From the NCBI GenBank assembly GCA_964565765.1, contig CAZMGF010000084.1:1-5857 (forward strand): a stretch of 5,857 bases of DNA, read 5' to 3'. Under the pieces are notes generated by a model that did no database searches, was not told where the DNA came from, and saw nothing but the letters and a program-made list of their open reading frames with translations. This document shows positions 5,045 to 5,857 of the stretch, piece after piece. Position numbers and translations under genes: made by a program. Numbering within the stretch: the stretch's first letter is position 1; each line of letters opens with the position of its first letter. The stretch is from Bog-1181 sp964565765 (lineage in GTDB: Bacteria; Oederibacteriota; PGYV01; Palsa-1178).

Positions 5045-5446
5045 TTATTTTTTAAGCAAAGTGAAGGTTTGTTTTGGATAATCAACCGTTAATATAAAAT
5101 TTCCAAGAAAACTTTTTACTCCAAGAAGCGGGGTCCGAAGGTTCGGCATAAAATCAATAAGTACGTTTGAAACTACAAATCCATCTATTTTTATTTCAAC
5201 GGTATGAGAATACGCTGTAGAAACACCGCTGCCAGTCCTGATTGGTGTAGGCTTGCCTTTTGTCAGATTGTGCCCAAGTAAATTGGCTAATTCAGAAGGC
5301 ATTGCGCACTCATCGGCGCCTGTATCAATAAGTGCGAGAACAGATATTGATTTGCCAGTATGAGGGTTTTTTAATTCAATTTCAAGGCAGGGCCGAGAAA
5401 TTTGTCCAGAAGCCAGTATTTTAAATGGTCTAGTAATTCGAAACAT
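5045..5446 (-). CDS. Retropepsin-like aspartic protease (clan AA)
   Basis: This 133-residue protein is the size of a single retropepsin domain. ALIDTGADECAMP (38-50) contains the catalytic D41-T42-G43-A44, the LIDTGA form typical of retroviral and retropepsin-like enzymes. PLLGVKSFL (106-114) matches the conserved hydrophobic-hydrophobic-Gly element (L107-L108-G109) near the C-terminus. Strands between them (HTVEIKIDGFVVSNVLID, 81-98) would form the flap and core. Such domains work as homodimers, each giving one Asp. No signal peptide or membrane segment is seen, so it should be cytoplasmic. It starts at 5446, where its ATG overlaps the stop of the DUF5678-like gene (TAATG), with no clear Shine-Dalgarno of its own. 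The substrate is unknown. Confidence 0.85.
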   Translation of the reverse strand: MFRITRPFKILASGQISRPCLEIELKNPHTGKSISVLALIDTGADECAMPSELANLLGHNLTKGKPTPIRTGSGVSTAYSHTVEIKIDGFVVSNVLIDFMPNLRTPLLGVKSFLGNFILTVDYPKQTFTLLKK

Positions 5447-5634
5447 TAATAAATATGTACCGCGTTTTTTTCTGGAATATATATAAGTAATGGTTTTTCA
5501 ACGCCATTTTTAACAGCCTTTTCCAGTGCTATTTTCATACTGTGCCCGCTTGCAATAACTTTAGTGTCATTAATGTTTTTTATCGCAACGTATTGACCGC
5601 TATATTTTTTTTGTTTTATTAAGACTTGCTGCAT
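5446..5634 (-). CDS. DUF5678-like small protein upstream of the retropepsin
   Basis: The protein has 62 residues with the family-like pattern Y-x-G-x-Y-V-A-I near the start (YSGQYVAI, 11-18), then KVIASGHS (25-32), a helix MKIALEKAVKNG (33-44), and a final strand-like PLLIYIPEKNAVHIY (48-62). This compact beta-beta-alpha-beta layout matches small DUF5678 proteins, recognised here from memory of the pattern. AAGGAG (complement of 5642-5647) lies 7 bases ahead of the ATG at 5634. The promoter is at 5670-5697. Co-translation with the protease suggests that the two act together, for example as substrate, adaptor or inhibitor, but this is inference. Confidence 0.7.
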   Translation of the reverse strand: MQQVLIKQKKYSGQYVAIKNINDTKVIASGHSMKIALEKAVKNGVEKPLLIYIPEKNAVHIY

Positions 5635-5669
5635 GTATTTTCTCCTTTGATTGTGCGTTACTACATATA

Positions 5670-5697
5670 ATTATAATCTTCATATGTGTTTTGTCAA
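5670..5697 (-). promoter_or_regulatory. Consensus promoter for the DUF5678/retropepsin pair
   Basis: On the minus strand, TTGACA (complement of 5692-5697) and TATAAT (complement of 5670-5675) are both perfect, with a 16-base spacer. It lies about 36 bases ahead of the start codon at 5634, and no other plausible promoter is visible for these two genes. Confidence 0.75.
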
Positions 5698-5738
5698 CAG
5701 GACTTTTATGGTAGACATCCGATTGTTTTTTTTCAAAT

Positions 5739-5857
5739 TTATTTTATCGCTATGTTTGTATATTTAATGTCCGCTATTTCTAATACTTTGGTATCTAATA
5801 CATTGAAATAGTAAGTATATTTTTCTGTTATAAACTTATAAAATTGCGGGGCTATTC
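5739..5857 (-). CDS. Possible 3' end of an unidentified gene entering from the right edge
   Basis: On the minus strand one frame is open for 38 codons from the edge (first full codon at 5855) to TAA at 5739-5741, while the other two frames stop almost at once. The residues look protein-like, with a mixed aromatic and charged pattern (FYKFITEKYTYYFNVLD, then KVLEIADIKYTNIAIK). The stretch is very AT-rich, where stops are frequent, so an open frame this long is some evidence for coding. It would end about 40 bases before the promoter of the DUF5678-like gene, a sensible layout. No family is recognised. Confidence 0.4.
   Translation of the reverse strand, partial: IAPQFYKFITEKYTYYFNVLDTKVLEIADIKYTNIAIK

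Noticed and set aside
5708..5767. Plus-strand 19-residue hydrophobic frame starting ATG 5708.
   Set aside because: Very short, with only a weak AGGA upstream, and antisense to the possible gene tail at 5739-5857.
162..5842. AAACTTATAAA near both ends of the window (162-172 and 5832-5842), as possible direct repeats of an insertion.
   Set aside because: Eleven bases in AT-rich DNA with no extended match or adjacent element ends; probably chance.

Overview
The window is 5,857 bases of AT-rich bacterial DNA with a run of exactly 100 Ns (2908-3007), so it comes from a draft or metagenome scaffold. The gene content points to an accessory region: an integrated plasmid, a plasmid, or an integrative element. 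It holds a stand-alone RadC/JAMM protein, a ribbon-helix-helix regulator, a Rep-like protein with winged-helix-like halves, an XerC/D-type tyrosine recombinase, and several small proteins. One gene encodes a Sec signal peptide. Strong Shine-Dalgarno sites and good sigma70-type promoters suggest an ordinary bacterium. I cannot name a genus; an uncultivated Gram-negative-type lineage is a guess from the exported SmpA/BamE-like protein and the retropepsin/DUF5678 pair.

Left half, plus strand. A possible gene end (1-57) is followed by a GC-rich hairpin (96-139) and the RadC-like gene (187-711). A promoter whose -10 lies inside a palindrome (770-815) then starts a tightly packed set: RHH protein (832-1017), a one-helix membrane protein (1014-1211, ATGA overlap), a 55-residue basic-tailed protein (1240-1407) and the Rep-like protein (1407-2513, TAATG overlap). 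A gamma-glutamylcyclotransferase-like gene follows from 2537 and runs into the assembly gap. A C-terminal coding piece of unknown identity emerges from the gap (3008-3226) and is followed 8 bases later by an exported protein (3235-3813).

Right half, minus strand, convergent with the left half. Reading from the right edge there is a possible gene tail (5739-5857), then a promoter (TTGACA-16-TATAAT), a DUF5678-like small protein (5446-5634) and a retropepsin-like aspartic protease (5045-5446, TAATG overlap). A 121-base gap holds a second near-consensus promoter (TTGACA-17-TAAAAT). Immediately upstream of its -35 lies a striking 34-base site, 4982-5015. It has 13-base inverted arms matching at 12 of 13 positions around an 8-base asymmetric spacer, and its inner arm sequence TTCGTATA is the same as in phage P1 loxP. 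This promoter drives a 65-residue protein (4726-4923) overlapped by the tyrosine recombinase (3830-4729).

How it may work together (inference): the Rep-like cluster would replicate or control copy number under RHH autoregulation. The recombinase would act on the lox/dif-like site for multimer resolution, integration or excision, in the manner of Cre-loxP or Xer-dif. The retropepsin/DUF5678 pair, the cyclotransferase-like gene and the exported protein would be cargo.
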